Part shown: piece after piece, positions 52,053-61,538 of the stretch
Layout: every line of letters begins with the position of its first letter
Position numbering within the stretch: position 1 is the stretch's first letter
Origin: Methylobacterium fujisawaense
Lineage (GTDB): Bacteria; Pseudomonadota; Alphaproteobacteria; Rhizobiales; Beijerinckiaceae
Length of the DNA stretch: 64,000 bases
Reading direction: 5' to 3'
NCBI RefSeq assembly: GCF_014138435.1
Contig: NZ_JACJIM010000003.1
Location: 558,001-622,000 of the forward strand
The notes under the pieces: model-generated
Seen by the model: only the letters and a program-made list of their open reading frames with translations
The model's database searches: none
Told to the model about the DNA's origin: nothing
Translations under genes and position numbers: made by a program

Positions 52053-53354
52053 TCACCTCAGCTGCCCCAGCAGTTGCCACCACGCATAGTCGAGGGGCGC
52101 GGCCACCAGCAACGACAGGAAGCCGAAGCTCACGGTGAGGCGCGTCGCGTCCCCGAGGCGGACGCCCCCGAGCTCGCTGGCGAACACGATCGGGGGCGCC
52201 TGGTAAGGGAAGAAGATGGTCGAGTAGCCGATCACCTGCAGGGAGACGACCGCGAGGGATGACAGGCCGCTCGCCTCCGTCATCTCGCCCGCCAGGGCCG
52301 TGTAGAGGGCCGGCGCGCCGTTGGCGGTGACGAGCAGGGTCAGCACCGTCGCCATGCCGGTGAGCACCGCGAAGTTCTGTGTCGGCGCGTCGTGCGCCAG
52401 GGGCGCGACCGCCAGGAGCAGATGGCCGAGACGCCCGCCCAGACCGGTCTCGTTGACCAGGGCGACCAGACCGAGCAGCGCCGCGATGTAGAAGCAGGTC
52501 CGCAGGTTGACCTGCTGAAACGCTTCGGGCGGCAGCACCCCGATCCGCGGCAGCAGGCAGACCACCGCGGCGGCGAGGCCGACCCAGGCGGGGGCGAGCC
52601 CGTGCAGGGCGTCGGTCATCCAGAGGACCAGCGTGCAGGCGAGGATCACCGCGAGGCGCCGCTCGGGCGCGGAGAGCGGCGGCAGCACCGGCAGGGTCGG
52701 CGCGGTCGGGCCGAGGTCGTCCGGAAACAGCCGGACGATGAGAGCCACCAGCAGGACGCCCTTGACCGCGGCCAGGACCGGGGCGTGCAGGACGAAGTAG
52801 GACAGGTACGAGAGCTGCAGCCCGAGCAGGTGTTCCGCCGAGCCGGCCATGACGAGGTTCGGCACGTTGGCGGGCAGGATCGCTGCCGACAGGATCGGCG
52901 TGGCGATGCCGACCGCCAGCACCGCGCCCGTCCGTCCCGGGCGGCCGACCGTGAGGCCGAAGGCGTCGCAGAGCGCCAGGGTCACGGGGATCATCAGGGC
53001 GATGCGGCCGAGATTCGACGGCATGACGAAGGCGATCAGGAAGCTCAGCGCCACCAGCCCGGTGATGAAGTGGCCGTAGGAGCCCGAGAGGCGCAGGGCG
53101 AGGCTCCGCGCCATGCGGGCGCCGAGGCCCGTCCGGGTCATGCCCTGCCCCACCACCAAGCCGGACAGGACCAGCCAGAAGGCGGAGGACGAGAGGCCGG
53201 AGAACACCGTCGCGGCGGAGCCGAGCCGCAGCAGCATCGCCAGTCCGAAGAAGGCCAGCGCCGTGACGATCTCGGGCAGCAGGGCGGTCGCCCAGAGGCT
53301 CATGCACGCCACGAGCAGTGCCGCCGTCGCCGCAATCGACCCCTCCCCGCTCAC
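52053..53354 (-). CDS. SLC13/DASS-type anion permease
   Basis: 433-residue polytopic transporter with about 11 hydrophobic helices. The pattern of the divalent anion:sodium or ArsB/NhaD-like superfamily is visible: [53 protein letters not shown], and a second repeat including [18 protein letters not shown] and [19 protein letters not shown]. The start is a GTG at 53354. The PSN and TANG hairpins are substrate-site-like. Dicarboxylate transport is plausible beside sdh, but this is only context. Confidence 0.82.
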   Translation of the reverse strand: MSGEGSIAATAALLVACMSLWATALLPEIVTALAFFGLAMLLRLGSAATVFSGLSSSAFWLVLSGLVVGQGMTRTGLGARMARSLALRLSGSYGHFITGLVALSFLIAFVMPSNLGRIALMIPVTLALCDAFGLTVGRPGRTGAVLAVGIATPILSAAILPANVPNLVMAGSAEHLLGLQLSYLSYFVLHAPVLAAVKGVLLVALIVRLFPDDLGPTAPTLPVLPPLSAPERRLAVILACTLVLWMTDALHGLAPAWVGLAAAVVCLLPRIGVLPPEAFQQVNLRTCFYIAALLGLVALVNETGLGGRLGHLLLAVAPLAHDAPTQNFAVLTGMATVLTLLVTANGAPALYTALAGEMTEASGLSSLAVVSLQVIGYSTIFFPYQAPPIVFASELGGVRLGDATRLTVSFGFLSLLVAAPLDYAWWQLLGQLR

Positions 53355-53502
53355 CGCGATCGTCCCCGCACCACGCTACGCCGAAGGTGGCATCCTCGTC
53401 GGATTGGAACGGTTCGCAATTCGGGAGTTGTTGAGCGAGCCTTCGCCAACCGCGAAGGCTCTTAGTGCGATGGGCCGCGCCGGCCTGCTTACGAACGCGG
53501 AC

Positions 53503-53525
53503 GCCCGGCCGAGAGCCGGCCGGGC
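53503..53525 (-). terminator. GC-rich stem-loop after the glycine-rich gene
   Basis: Arms GCCCGGCC (53503-53510) and GGCCGGGC (53518-53525) with a 7-base loop, 43 bases past the stop of the glycine-rich gene. No T-run follows, so this is a possible intrinsic or Rho-assisted terminator. Confidence 0.4.
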
Positions 53526-53568
53526 GCAATGCTGTCTCAAAAGCGTTTGGGGACCCGCTTCGCGTGGC

Positions 53569-54159
53569 TCAGTAGCCGTAGCCGTAGTAGCCGTTGCAGG
53601 CGGCCGGGTCGTAAGCCCCGTAGCCGTACGTGTCGGCACAATTGTCGTACCCGTAGTCGAGGCCGCTCAGGCCGTAGCCGACCCCGAGGCCGAGCCCGAC
53701 CCCCGCAAGGCCGTAGCCGACGCCGCGGCCATAGCGCCGGCCGTAATAACCGCGGTTGGCGTAGCCACGCCCGACAATCCCGCGGTTCCCGATCCCGCCA
53801 TACCGGCCGGCATCGTTAAATCCGCCGGTCCGGAGGCCGCCGCCCCGAAGCCCGCCGGCTCCGGCCACGCCGGCCGCGTCGAGCCCCGCGCCCCGGAAGC
53901 CACCACCCAGGCCGCCGACCCGCGCCCCACCGACGCCGCCGTTCTGAAAGGCCCCGCCGCCGAAGCCGCCGTTCCGGAACGATCCGCCGCCCACGCTGCC
54001 ACCGCGGAAGCCGCCGCCGAACCCGCCGCCGTGAAATCCGCCACCGCCGAAGCCTCCGCCGTGGAAGCCACCCCCGCCGAAGCCGCGCGCATCCGCACCG
54101 GTCGGAGCGAAAGCGACCGCTGCCAGAAGAGCGGTCGAAACAAGTGCGATACGAGTCAT
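53569..54159 (-). CDS. Exported glycine-rich repeat protein
   Basis: 196-residue protein with a signal peptide (MTRIALVSTALLAAVAFAPTGADA), then about 110 residues of Gly-rich repeats built on GGGFHGGGFGG and GGxFRxGG units. A Gly/Arg/Tyr section follows (YANRGYYGRRYGRG), then a hydrophobic Gly-rich stretch resembling a glycine-zipper (GYGLAGVGLGLGVGYGLSG). The end is Tyr-rich with two Cys. Such proteins occur as surface or matrix-type proteins in Methylobacterium and rhizobia; function is unknown. Composition makes it low complexity, but the signal peptide and single frame support coding. Confidence 0.72.
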   Translation of the reverse strand: MTRIALVSTALLAAVAFAPTGADARGFGGGGFHGGGFGGGGFHGGGFGGGFRGGSVGGGSFRNGGFGGGAFQNGGVGGARVGGLGGGFRGAGLDAAGVAGAGGLRGGGLRTGGFNDAGRYGGIGNRGIVGRGYANRGYYGRRYGRGVGYGLAGVGLGLGVGYGLSGLDYGYDNCADTYGYGAYDPAACNGYYGYGY

Positions 54160-54308
54160 GGGAAATCTCAGCTTGAAGCGAGGTGTATTAATCTCCCAAC
54201 ACTTCAAAACGCCGCGATATCCAAGCTTGAGTATTTGGGGCGACGTGGCAGTCCGTCGCGAGAGCCGTCCTCGGGCGCGGACCGGATGAAGACCGCGCCG
54301 GGCGCCCC

Positions 54309-55802
54309 TCACCGGAACGGAGGCTCATCGAAGCTGCGCAGCTTGCGCGAGTGGAGACCGTGCCGGTCGGCGCGCAGCACGTCGAGTGCCGCCAATCCCA
54401 CCTGGAGATGCTCCGAGACGGCCCGGTCGTAGAACGCATTGGCGGCGCCCGGCAGCTTGATCTCGCCGTGGAGCGGCTTGTCGGAGACGCAGAGCAGCGC
54501 GCCGTAGGGTACGCGGAGGCGGAAGCCCTGCGCGGCGACGGTGCCGCTCTCCATGTCGACCGCGATCGCGCGGGACTGGTTGATCCGCCGCCGCTCCTGG
54601 CTGAAGCGCAGCTCCCAGTTGCGGTCGTCATAGGTCACCACCGTGCCGGTGCGCAGGCGCCGCTTCAGGGCATCGGCCTGCTCGCCCGTCACAGAAGCGG
54701 CGGCGCTCTGGAGCGCGACCTGCACCTCGGCCAGCGCCGGGACCGGGACGTCCGGCGGCACGAGCTCGTCGAGGATCCGGTCGCGGCGGAGATAGGCGTG
54801 CGCCAGCACGTAGTCGCCGATCGTCTGCGACTGCCGCAAGCCGCCGCAATGGCCGACCATCAGCCAGCAATCCGGGCGCAGCACGGCCAGATGGTCGGTG
54901 ATCGTCTTCGCGTTCGAGGGGCCGACGCCGATATTGACCAGCGTCGTGCCCTGCTGGGTCCCGTCGGCGTCGCGCGCCACCAAATGGTAGGCCGGCATCT
55001 GGTGCCGGTGCCAGGGCGAGGCGGCGATCACCGCGGCGGGGTCGGCCTCGGCGGCCTCGGCGCGGCTCACGGAGACTCCGCCCGGCAGGACCAGCCGCTC
55101 GAACCCCTCCGCGCCCGAGGCCAGCCGCTCCAGGCCGTGGCGGACGAACTGGTCGACGTAGCGGTGGTAGTTGGTGAGCAGGATCCAGGGCTGGACGTCG
55201 CGCCAGTCGCAGCCGGTGTAATGGACCAGCCGCCGGAGGGAGTAATCGACCCGCACGCCGTCGAACAGCGCCAGGGGCAGCGGCTCGCCCGCCACTTGGT
55301 CGAAGGTCCCGTCGGCGATCTCGTCGCCGACGAGCGACAGGAGCGGGACCGGGAAGTAGGTGGCGAGATCCGCGCCGTCGACCGCCCGGCCGCCCGCGTC
55401 GAGCCCGGCTTCCAGCACGTAGGGATAGGGGATCTCCTGCGCGCTCAGCCCGACTTCGATGGCGATGCCGTAATCCGCGATCAGCGGCTCCAGCTGACGG
55501 GTCAGGTAGGTCCGGAAGAACGCCGGATGCGTCACCGTCGTGGCGTAGGTCCCGGCCGCCTGGAGCTTGGCGGTGGCGCGCCGGACGCGCGGCAGCGGCC
55601 CGTCCGGGCGATAGCTGATCCGCAGCTCCGGGTAGCGGAAGGCGAGCCGCTCGGTGGCGTCCGGCGGCGGCCCCCCGGCGAGGTAGCGCTCCAGGGCATT
55701 TCGCAGGGCGCCGGCCGCGTCGTCGTAGAGCTCGACCAGCCGGTCGACGGCGGTCCCGGCATCGGCCACCGCCTGCATCGGCCGCAATTCCCGCTCGATC
55801 AT
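54309..55802 (-). CDS. amn: AMP nucleosidase
   Basis: Hydrolyses AMP to adenine and ribose-5-phosphate, tuning adenylate pools. The 497 residues fit the long Amn form: an N-terminal regulatory domain (PFAM AMNp_N-like, about 1-180 with THPAFFRTYLTRQLEPLI) and a C-terminal phosphorylase-type domain with TLVNIGVGPSNAKTITDHLAVLRPDCWLMVGHCGGL, YVLAHAYLR and AVDMESGTVAAQGFRLRVPYG. The ATG at 55802 faces the divergent TrmO-like gene. Confidence 0.93.
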   Translation of the reverse strand: MIERELRPMQAVADAGTAVDRLVELYDDAAGALRNALERYLAGGPPPDATERLAFRYPELRISYRPDGPLPRVRRATAKLQAAGTYATTVTHPAFFRTYLTRQLEPLIADYGIAIEVGLSAQEIPYPYVLEAGLDAGGRAVDGADLATYFPVPLLSLVGDEIADGTFDQVAGEPLPLALFDGVRVDYSLRRLVHYTGCDWRDVQPWILLTNYHRYVDQFVRHGLERLASGAEGFERLVLPGGVSVSRAEAAEADPAAVIAASPWHRHQMPAYHLVARDADGTQQGTTLVNIGVGPSNAKTITDHLAVLRPDCWLMVGHCGGLRQSQTIGDYVLAHAYLRRDRILDELVPPDVPVPALAEVQVALQSAAASVTGEQADALKRRLRTGTVVTYDDRNWELRFSQERRRINQSRAIAVDMESGTVAAQGFRLRVPYGALLCVSDKPLHGEIKLPGAANAFYDRAVSEHLQVGLAALDVLRADRHGLHSRKLRSFDEPPFR

Positions 55803-55915
55803 GTCGCCTCCGTTCCTGCTGCCGGATCTACACCCCGCACCATCCGGGGGCGAGATGCGGGGTTGCGGGCCGCGGGCACATGGCCGACAAGCCCGCCGGC
55901 GCGGAGCGAGGCGGC

Positions 55916-56413
55916 ATGGACGCGGATGAGTTCGGAACCCGTCCCGGCGAAGTGAGGGCAGAATTGCCCACGACCTTCGATGCGGGCCTCCACTTCATCG
56001 GCCGGCTGCGCACGCCCTGGCAGGCGCGATCCGACTGTCCGAAGAACGGCCTGCAGACCGATGCGGTCTGCACCGTGGAGGTCGATCCGGCCTACGTCCC
56101 CGGCCTGCGCAACGTCACGGGCTGCACGCACCTGATCCTGCTCTACTGGATGGACCGGGCGACCCGCGGCCTCGTGATCCAGCGCCCGCGCCACGCCGAC
56201 GGTCCCCGCGGCACCTTCTCCCTGCGTTCGCCCGCCCGTCCCAACCCGATCGCCCTGTCGGTGGTGGAACTGCTCGGCCGGGACGGCGACACGCTCCGCG
56301 TGCGCGGGCTCGACTGCCTCGACGGTACGCCGCTCCTCGACATCAAACCCTACTACGCCTCCACGGATGCGCGGCCGGACGCGCAGGTCGACCGGGCCGG
56401 GGCCGAGCCGTGA
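55916..56413 (+). CDS. trmO: TrmO-like tRNA m6t6A methyltransferase (TsaA/VirR family)
   Basis: 165-residue protein of the UPF0066/TrmO family, in which characterised members N6-methylate t6A37 of threonine tRNAs with SAM. Visible motifs are FIGRLRTPWQARSDCPKNG, GLRNVTGCTHLILLYWMD, GTFSLRSPARPNPIALSVVELL and DCLDGTPLLDIKPYYA. The ATG at 55916 has GAGCGAGG just upstream; an ATG at 55880 would add 12 residues. The stop overlaps the GTG of the SGNH gene. The exact methyltransferase role is by homology only. Confidence 0.82.
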   Translation: MDADEFGTRPGEVRAELPTTFDAGLHFIGRLRTPWQARSDCPKNGLQTDAVCTVEVDPAYVPGLRNVTGCTHLILLYWMDRATRGLVIQRPRHADGPRGTFSLRSPARPNPIALSVVELLGRDGDTLRVRGLDCLDGTPLLDIKPYYASTDARPDAQVDRAGAEP

Positions 56414-57102
56414 GGCGCGTCGCCCTTCTCATCCTCGGTGGGCTCGCCCTGCTGGCAATCGGCGGTTTCGCCGGGTGGCGCCTGCATAGGCCGGCCGCCG
56501 ATGCGCGGGCCTACGCGGAGATGCGCCTGATCGCCGTGCAGGTCAGCCTCGACGAGGCGCCGCCGGATTACGTGTTCTGGGCCGGCGATTCCCAGGTGGA
56601 GCTGCAGCCGGGCAGCCAGCGGCCCTGCGGCCTCGACTTCCTCAACGGCGGGATCAGCGGCTCGACCGCGGCCAGCTATGCGGACCACCTCGCGCGCTTG
56701 ACCTTCAAGGTCCCTCCCCGGCTCGCCGCGCTGACGATCGGGACCAACGACATCCTCGTGAAGAACAACCCGCAGCTGGACAAGCCGGCGGCGCAGTTCG
56801 AAGCCGCCGCAGAGGCGATCATCAAGCGGCTCCAGATTTTGACCCCGCGCGTCGTGGTGACGGCCCTCCCCCCGGTCGGGCGTGAGCTCAGCAAGCTCGT
56901 CGATGCCGGCGCGGTGGCAGTTTACTCGCAGCGCCTGCGCAACCTGTGCGGCCGGCTCGGCTGCGTGTTCACGGACCCGTTCGCGGCCTTGCGCGACGGC
57001 GACACCGGCTACGCCAAGCCCGGTGCCCTGCGGGACGGGCTGCATCTCGCGGCGTTCCGGCCGGCGCTGAAGGCGGTCGAGCCGGCGCTCTGCGGGCCGT
57101 GA
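56410..57102 (+). CDS. Membrane-anchored SGNH/GDSL hydrolase
   Basis: 230-residue protein with an N-terminal hydrophobic anchor (VALLILGGLALLAIGGFAGW), so it is probably periplasmic. The SGNH blocks are present: GDSQ (block I serine in VFWAGDSQVEL), the glycine in NGGISGSTAASY, GTNDIL (block III asparagine), and the D-x-x-H pair in RDGLHLAA near the end. This marks an esterase- or acetylhydrolase-type enzyme. The GTG start overlaps the TrmO-like stop. Substrate unknown. Confidence 0.82.
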   Translation: MRRVALLILGGLALLAIGGFAGWRLHRPAADARAYAEMRLIAVQVSLDEAPPDYVFWAGDSQVELQPGSQRPCGLDFLNGGISGSTAASYADHLARLTFKVPPRLAALTIGTNDILVKNNPQLDKPAAQFEAAAEAIIKRLQILTPRVVVTALPPVGRELSKLVDAGAVAVYSQRLRNLCGRLGCVFTDPFAALRDGDTGYAKPGALRDGLHLAAFRPALKAVEPALCGP

Positions 57103-57236
57103 CGGGGCGCGGTCTGCGGCACGGCGTCCGCATCGTCCCGGCGCGCGACGCGGCGCGATCCGGGAGCGCCCGGAATCCTGCCGTCACGCTCCCCAGAATC
57201 GGCTCGCGGCTTTCGCGATGACGGCTGCGGGCCTGC

Positions 57237-58793
57237 TTATTCCCACTCGATGGTGCCCGGGGGCTTCGAGGTGATGTCGTAGGTGACCCGGTTGATGCCC
57301 TTCACCTCGTTGATGATCCGGGTCGCGACGCGGCCCAGGAAGGCCATGTCGAACGGGTAGAAATCGGCGGTCATGCCGTCCACCGACGTGACGGCGCGCA
57401 GCGCGCAGACATGATCGTAGGTGCGGCCGTCGCCCATCACGCCGACGGTCTTCACCGGCAGGATCACCGCGAAGGCCTGCCAGATCGTGTCGTAGAGGCC
57501 GGCCTGCCGGATCTCGTCGAGGTAGATCGCGTCGGCCTTGCGCAGGGCCTCCAGCTTCTCGGCGGTGATCGTGCCGGGGCAGCGGATCGCCAGGCCCGGG
57601 CCCGGGAACGGGTGGCGGCCGACGAAGCCCTCGGGCAGGCCGAGTTCCTTGCCGAGGACCCGGACCTCGTCCTTGAACAGCTCGCGGAGCGGCTCCACGA
57701 GCTTCATGTCCATGCGCTCGGGCAGGCCGCCGACATTGTGGTGGCTCTTGATGGTCACGGACGGGCCGCCCGTGAACGACACGCTCTCGATCACGTCCGG
57801 ATACAGCGTGCCCTGCGCCAGGAACTTCGCCCCGCCGATCTTCTTCGATTCGGCCTCGAACACGTCGATGAACAGGCGACCGATGGTCTTGCGCTTGACC
57901 TCGGGATCCGAGACGCCCTCGAGGGCCGCGAGGAACATCCCCGACGCCTCAACGTGGACCAGCGGGATGTTATAGTGGTCGCGGAAAAGGGCCACGACCT
58001 GTTCGGCCTCGCCCAGGCGCAGGAGGCCGTGGTCGACGAACACGCAGGTCAGCTGGTCGCCGATCGCTTCGTGGATCAGCACGGCCGCCACGGCGGAATC
58101 GACGCCACCCGACAGGCCGCAGATCACCTTCTCGGAGCCGACCTGCTCGCGGATCTTGGCGATGGCCTCCTCGCGATAGGCGCCCATGGTCCAGTCGCCC
58201 GAGCAGCCGGCCACGTCGCGCACGAAGTTGCGGATCAGCAGGGCGCCGTGGGGGGTGTGTGCCACTTCCGGGTGAAATTGCACCGCGTAGTAGTTGCGTG
58301 CCTCGTCGGCCACCGCCGCGAAGGGCGCGTTCTTGGAGATCGCCACGGTGGTGAAGCCGTCCGGCAGCTTGGTGACGCGGTCACCGTGGCTCATCCAGAC
58401 CGGGTACTTCTCGCCCTTGTGCCAGACGCCCTTGAACAGGGGGCAATCGGCCAGGATCTCGACCTCGGCCCGGCCGAACTCCGCGTGGTGTCCGCCCTCG
58501 ACGGCGCCGCCGAGCTGGGCCGCCATGGTCTGCTGGCCGTAGCAGATGCCGAAGACCGGGACGCCCGAATCGAACACGAGCTGGGGCGCGCGGGGCGAGG
58601 CCTCGACGGTTACCGATTCGGGGCCGCCGGAGAGGATCACGCCCTTGGGCTTCTGCTCGCGAAACGCGGCCTCGGCCTTCGTGAAGGGCACGATCTCGCA
58701 GTAGACGCCCTCCTCCCGCACCCGGCGGGCGATGAGCTGGGTCACCTGAGAGCCGAAATCGACGATCAGGATCTTGTCGTGGTCGGTGTTCAT
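57237..58793 (-). CDS. guaA: GMP synthase (glutamine-hydrolysing)
   Basis: Converts XMP to GMP using ATP and glutamine. The 518 residues have a class I glutaminase (Cys84 in [17 protein letters not shown] dyad). The ATP-pyrophosphatase domain has the P-loop [15 protein letters not shown], followed by the C-terminal dimerisation domain ending [18 protein letters not shown]. It is convergent with the SGNH gene, and no obvious terminator was found in the 134-base gap. Confidence 0.98.
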   Translation of the reverse strand: MNTDHDKILIVDFGSQVTQLIARRVREEGVYCEIVPFTKAEAAFREQKPKGVILSGGPESVTVEASPRAPQLVFDSGVPVFGICYGQQTMAAQLGGAVEGGHHAEFGRAEVEILADCPLFKGVWHKGEKYPVWMSHGDRVTKLPDGFTTVAISKNAPFAAVADEARNYYAVQFHPEVAHTPHGALLIRNFVRDVAGCSGDWTMGAYREEAIAKIREQVGSEKVICGLSGGVDSAVAAVLIHEAIGDQLTCVFVDHGLLRLGEAEQVVALFRDHYNIPLVHVEASGMFLAALEGVSDPEVKRKTIGRLFIDVFEAESKKIGGAKFLAQGTLYPDVIESVSFTGGPSVTIKSHHNVGGLPERMDMKLVEPLRELFKDEVRVLGKELGLPEGFVGRHPFPGPGLAIRCPGTITAEKLEALRKADAIYLDEIRQAGLYDTIWQAFAVILPVKTVGVMGDGRTYDHVCALRAVTSVDGMTADFYPFDMAFLGRVATRIINEVKGINRVTYDITSKPPGTIEWE

Positions 58794-59005
58794 CGCGGGC
58801 GATTATCCGAAGGCCGGGGCGGGTGCAACGCACAAGTCCGGGTTGTCCGGTCTTCCGACGCGCTGACGCCGACGGAATGCCGGATTCCGCCCGTCGGTCA
58901 TACGCTCTTGCATCGTCCCGGGGCCACGCGGCGCGACCCGGGACCCGAATCGGCCGATCCGGTCAGGCGCGCGACGTGGTCTCGGCTGGCCCGACGCGTC
59001 TGCTC

Positions 59006-59425
59006 TCAGTCGAAGTTGCGGACCTTGGCCGATCCGCCAAGGCTGATCGCGGGCTTCGCGGCGGCGCCGGCGAGGCTCACCTTCTTCTGGCCGGGCGGAG
59101 TCTTGGCACGCAGCTGGGGAGCCGGCTCGGGCGCCGGCCGCGACGGCTTCAGGTGCGCCTGTCCGTGAATCACCGAGCCGATCTCGCCCGCCACGCGGAT
59201 GAGGTCGTCGCGCTCGCAGGAGCGGGCGACCTTCAGCCCGAGCTTGTGCATGTGGCTCTTGCCATAGAGGTAGGTGGCCAGCTGCGCGCGCTTCAGCGGC
59301 GGGATCTGCTCCAGGATCAGCGGCAGGTCGAAATCGTCGGCCCGGTAGACGGAGCCCAGGACCTCGAGGGTTACCGGGCAATCGACTTCGGGCTCGGCGC
59401 CGCTGGTCGGATGCGCTTGCGTCAT
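59006..59425 (-). CDS. Hypothetical cytosolic protein
   Basis: 139-residue protein without a signal peptide. The ordered part (about 15-95) reads CPVTLEVLGSVYRADDFDLPLILEQIPPLKRAQLATYLYGKSHMHKLGLKVARSCERDDLIRVAG, read here as strand and helix segments. It is followed by a Pro/Ala/Lys-rich tail. No family is recognised. The ATG overlaps the stop of the upstream exported-protein gene (ATGA), so the two are probably co-expressed. A bulged hairpin (58869-58897) lies downstream. Confidence 0.6.
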   Translation of the reverse strand: MTQAHPTSGAEPEVDCPVTLEVLGSVYRADDFDLPLILEQIPPLKRAQLATYLYGKSHMHKLGLKVARSCERDDLIRVAGEIGSVIHGQAHLKPSRPAPEPAPQLRAKTPPGQKKVSLAGAAAKPAISLGGSAKVRNFD

Positions 59426-59820
59426 GGATGCCTCTTGGAGGTCGATGGATCGGGATGCGGGTCGGATGCCCCGGAGCCGGGGTCGAGTTCAACCCCTATC
59501 GGAACGGTGAGGTTCGCAATCCGGTCCTCCGTCGGCGCCGGAGCCGGGCTCGGGGCCGGGACGGTCTCGGGTTTCCAGGCACCGAGGCAGCCGGTGCAGA
59601 CGGATTCGATCACCGCACGGGCATGGGCCTGCCGGCGCGCCCAGAGCATCTCCCGGGCCACGCGCGCGGCCTCGGCGTCCGGTAGGGGGCGGATGCGGAT
59701 GTAGAGCGGCTCCTGCGCGGCGACCGGAGCCGGCGTCACGGCGAGGAGCCCGAGCACGGCCATCGCGGGCTCGGCGGAGCGCCACCAGCGCCGCGGCGCC
59801 GACCATGCGGGTCCCGCCAT
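59422..59820 (-). CDS. Exported hypothetical protein with CxxC
   Basis: 132-residue protein. Its N-terminus resembles a signal peptide (basic start, then AMAVLGLLAVTPAPVAAQ), with a helical middle (ARVAREMLWARRQAHARAVIESV) leading to CTGC (C75, C78). A long Pro/Asp-rich tail follows. CxxC suggests a redox or metal site in the periplasm, but no family is recognised. It is coupled by ATGA to the next gene. Confidence 0.55.
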   Translation of the reverse strand: MAGPAWSAPRRWWRSAEPAMAVLGLLAVTPAPVAAQEPLYIRIRPLPDAEAARVAREMLWARRQAHARAVIESVCTGCLGAWKPETVPAPSPAPAPTEDRIANLTVPIGVELDPGSGASDPHPDPSTSKRHP

Positions 59821-59956
59821 GTCTCTCTCCCGCCCGGACCGAGCGCGATACGTCGCCCGTCAGGGTAAACCGCCTCTTAACGGACCGCCACCGCCGCGCG
59901 GAACTTCACACGGCCATGCCGGTAGAACCAGAGGGGGCCGAGCGGGAGATGGCTTG

Positions 59957-60043
59957 ATGCCTCAGATGTTCGACTGGATCTTCTTCGCGATCATGCTGCC
60001 GTTCCCGGCTTACCTGGTCTGGGATTTCATGCGGCACCGGTAG
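59957..60043 (+). CDS. 28-residue membrane microprotein
   Basis: Very short gene encoding MPQMFDWIFFAIMLPFPAYL followed by VWDFMRHR. It has one hydrophobic helix with acidic and aromatic edges and a basic end. GCGGGAGAT, a good Shine-Dalgarno, lies about 10 bases upstream of the ATG. It sits between a divergent exported-protein gene and the convergent ADP/ATP-translocase-like gene. The strong ribosome site and clean helix favour a real membrane peptide; its function is unknown. Confidence 0.5.
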   Translation: MPQMFDWIFFAIMLPFPAYLVWDFMRHR

Positions 60044-60058
60044 GCCGGCCCGCGTCGT

Positions 60059-61432
60059 TCACCGGCCGGGCGAGGCCGCCCCACGACCGAACGGCATGGG
60101 CCGCGCTGACTCACCGACCGGCTCCGTCGCCTGCTCGTCCCGGCGCCGGTCCTGTGCGCGCCCGAGCCAGAGGCTGTTCACGAGCCACGCCACCGAGAGC
60201 GGGATCGCGGCGCTTGCCACGCCGGCGCTGCCGAATCCGACGCCCTGGATGCCCGTGAACGACCATGCGCCGACTTGGTCGCCCAGGCGGTAGACCACCG
60301 TGTCGATGAAGCTCTTGGCCTTGTAGCGATCCTCCCGCGGGACGACGGTGAACAGCACCTCGCGCACCGGTCGCGCGATGGCGAAGTTGCCGGCCCGGCG
60401 CAGGACTTGGAACGCGACGATCACGCCGATCGTGGGCCAGACGGCGAGCGCCGCGAAGCCGAGGATGCTGAAGGCCGGCAGGATCGCCAGCGTCAGGGCG
60501 ACGCCGATGCGATTCACGATCCGGCCGGTGAGGAACAGCTGGATTCCCAGCGTCAGGACGTTCACCGCGAGGTCGACGCTGGCGAAGAAGGCGGTCTGCG
60601 CACCCCGGTCCGGGAAGCTCCGCTTGGCGATGCCCGCCTGCTCGAAATACAGGAAGGTCGAGGTCACCGAGAACAGGAGCAGGAACAGCGAGATGTTGAG
60701 CAGGTAGGGGGACGCGAAGGTCCGCGTGACGCCGGCGAGCACGCTGCCGCCGATCGTCCGATCCTGCCCGTCATCGGCGCTGCGGTCGCGGCCCGGCACC
60801 TCGTGCAGCTGCGTCGACAGGGCCGCGAGACCGCGCATGCAGAACACGGCGATCTCGAGGAGCACCACCGCGCAGAGCATAAGGCCCCAGGTCGGGACGT
60901 TCTTGGCGAGGATCGCGGTCGTCGCCGAACCCGCGATGGCGCCGAGCGTCGCGCCGGCCGCGATGAAGCCGAACAGGCGCTTGCCCTGGGCGTTCGAGAA
61001 CACGTCGACGATCGTCGCCCAGAAGATCGAGACCACGAAAAGGTTGAAGATCGACAGCCAGACGAAGAACACCCGGCCGATCCACACGCCCCACTCGGCG
61101 GGGGCGAGATAGAGCGTCAGCGCGAAGGCCAGGATGTTGGCCGCGAAGAACCGGTAGGTGATCGGCACGAACCGCGCCCGCGGCATCCGCTTCACCAGGT
61201 AGGCGAAGGGCAGGTTGAGGGCGAGCATGCCCACCAGGGTGGCGGTGAACAGCCAGGGCAGGTTTTCGATGCCGCCGGCGACGCCCATCTGATCCCGGAT
61301 CGGGCGCAGCACGTAGTAGGCGGCCAGGATCGAGAAGATGTAGGCCCAGGACCACGCCAGCGCCCGACCCTCGCCGGGCTGAACGTCAATCAGGCGCGCG
61401 AGCGTGCCGCGGGCGGGTGCGGGTTCAGACAT
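60059..61432 (-). CDS. ADP/ATP translocase-like (NTT/MFS-type) transporter
   Basis: 457-residue protein with about 12 membrane helices. Motifs resemble the nucleotide translocase-like carriers found in free-living bacteria: AAYYVLRPIRDQMGVAGG near the N-terminus, SIFNLFVVSIFWATIVDVFSNAQGKRLFGFIAAGATLGAIAG, and the C-terminal PVREVLFTVVPREDRYKAKSFIDTVVYRLGDQVGAW. Classical NTTs serve intracellular parasites and plastids. Relatives in free-living species have unknown substrates, so the name describes family, not function. Confidence 0.75.
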   Translation of the reverse strand: MSEPAPARGTLARLIDVQPGEGRALAWSWAYIFSILAAYYVLRPIRDQMGVAGGIENLPWLFTATLVGMLALNLPFAYLVKRMPRARFVPITYRFFAANILAFALTLYLAPAEWGVWIGRVFFVWLSIFNLFVVSIFWATIVDVFSNAQGKRLFGFIAAGATLGAIAGSATTAILAKNVPTWGLMLCAVVLLEIAVFCMRGLAALSTQLHEVPGRDRSADDGQDRTIGGSVLAGVTRTFASPYLLNISLFLLLFSVTSTFLYFEQAGIAKRSFPDRGAQTAFFASVDLAVNVLTLGIQLFLTGRIVNRIGVALTLAILPAFSILGFAALAVWPTIGVIVAFQVLRRAGNFAIARPVREVLFTVVPREDRYKAKSFIDTVVYRLGDQVGAWSFTGIQGVGFGSAGVASAAIPLSVAWLVNSLWLGRAQDRRRDEQATEPVGESARPMPFGRGAASPGR

Positions 61433-61538
61433 GGGCCGATCTCACCGGAATGGGCTTTCCCTCGGGCAAGCCTCCCTCACGGAGACTCGGTCCGACCCGT
61501 CGCCTCCGCACGGCGTGGCGACGGATCGGATGACGCCC

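Noticed and set aside
53700..54110. Periodic DNA repeats that could suggest a CRISPR array
   Set aside because: The periodicity comes from glycine codons (GGxGGx) in the glycine-rich gene. There are no unique spacers between constant repeats.
58869..58897. Bulged hairpin between guaA and the 59006-59425 gene
   Set aside because: Stem CCGACGGAAT with a four-base insertion in the other arm and no T-run. It is too weak to call a terminator, and it does not match a known riboswitch.
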